Below, piece after piece: positions 63,680 through 64,000 of a stretch of DNA of 64,000 bases. Each line of letters opens with the position of its first letter. Position 1 is the first letter of the stretch. Below the pieces are notes generated by a model. The model searched no databases. It was given only the letters and a program-made list of their open reading frames with translations, and had not been told where the DNA came from. The stretch is from Pristionchus mayeri. Taxonomy: Eukaryota; Nematoda; Chromadorea; Rhabditida; Neodiplogasteridae. Location: positions 3,224,001 through 3,288,000 of the forward strand of contig BTRK01000004.1 of the NCBI GenBank assembly GCA_036245805.1, given 5' to 3'. A program made the translations under genes and the position numbers.

Positions 63680-64000
63680 ATGGCGAGTAGAACGTGCCGA
63701 ATAATACCCGTTTACATGCTCACTATTTTCAATGCTCAATTCGAAAATATTACATAAAATATCACAGATAAACTGGCGTTGGTATGGAAGAGCGTCGGTG
63801 CTATGTTCAGAAACATGTCTTCATTTTCAACACTTCTAAGTTTTCACTCAACAAGGTATTAAATTCCCTTAAGTATTACAATACATTCACCAATTTCGCT
63901 TCACACAAGATCGATTGTTATTCTCTTCAATGTTCCTAAATATCGCTAAATGAGTGTTGTGTTGCTGACATATGAGTGACTATCTGAGAGGACTTACCTC
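63680..64000. other. End of window, no gene seen
   Basis: AT-rich; a few short frames without splice support. 24045-24560 and 41760-42130 (with its mirror) are likewise without a gene I can support; the latter holds the promoter side of the CYP4 and the 3' end of the ARD-like gene. Confidence 0.4.

Overview
The window reads as nuclear DNA of a free-living-type nematode. Genes are split into short exons (about 50-250 bp) by short GT-AG introns with TTTNCAG-like acceptors. The gene content is typical of nematodes: four chemoreceptor (7TM) families (srd-, srt-, sre- and sra/srab-like), arrays of cytochrome P450s of the CYP4 and CYP13/25 types, a TIL-domain secreted protein and a G-protein alpha fragment. 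A diplogastrid such as Pristionchus would fit the exon structure, but that is inference and cannot be settled from the sequence alone. Nothing bacterial or viral was seen.

Layout. (1) 1-13313 is a large imperfect palindrome (P1, spacer 5521-5908). Its right arm holds an apparently intact CYP4-like gene (9449-12771), a dead CYP4 relic, a LINE tail and a small secreted-peptide gene. The left arm is a mirror copy that has lost 1,631 bp and 259 bp. The middle holds only the 3' exons of a third CYP. (2) 13314-17115 holds an sre-like receptor (probably broken), a full-length mariner-type element and degenerate repeats. (3) 17121-23747 is one long many-exon coiled-coil gene carrying several transposon hairpins and a scrambled tRNA-Ser copy in its introns. 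(4) 23963-35077 holds two tRNA-Ser(UGA) genes, a short unnamed gene whose intron appears to have been made by a transposon, an sra/srab-like receptor with a 1.3 kb foldback element in its first intron, two small unnamed genes and a TIL-domain gene. (5) 35406-52238 is a near-perfect 16.8 kb palindrome (P2, 160 bp spacer). Each arm carries an srd receptor, a CYP4 with a premature stop, an acireductone-dioxygenase-like gene with lost metal ligands, and a small membrane-protein gene truncated at the centre. (6) 52239-58283 is a nested inverted-repeat cluster (P3) lying inside a CYP13/25-type gene (52888-60397) and built from its first exons plus mariner DNA. (7) 60635-60948 is a G-alpha fragment with a ruined P-loop, and 62320-63679 is an apparently intact srt receptor.

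Two themes stand out. First, the window has three head-to-head palindromes with short spacers. P2 and P3 abut to the base, and P3's spacer holds a copy of the 235 bp lying just outside P2. This is either a recent fold-back amplification of P450/chemoreceptor genes or an assembly/whole-genome-amplification artefact, and reads across the junctions would decide. Second, a ~93 bp hairpin transposon family with 8 bp target duplications sits repeatedly in introns. In one gene (24565-24943) the element plus one target copy is exactly the intron: the duplicated target TGGCAGGT supplies both splice sites. That is how DNA-transposon 'introners' create introns, and it is the most interesting observation here.
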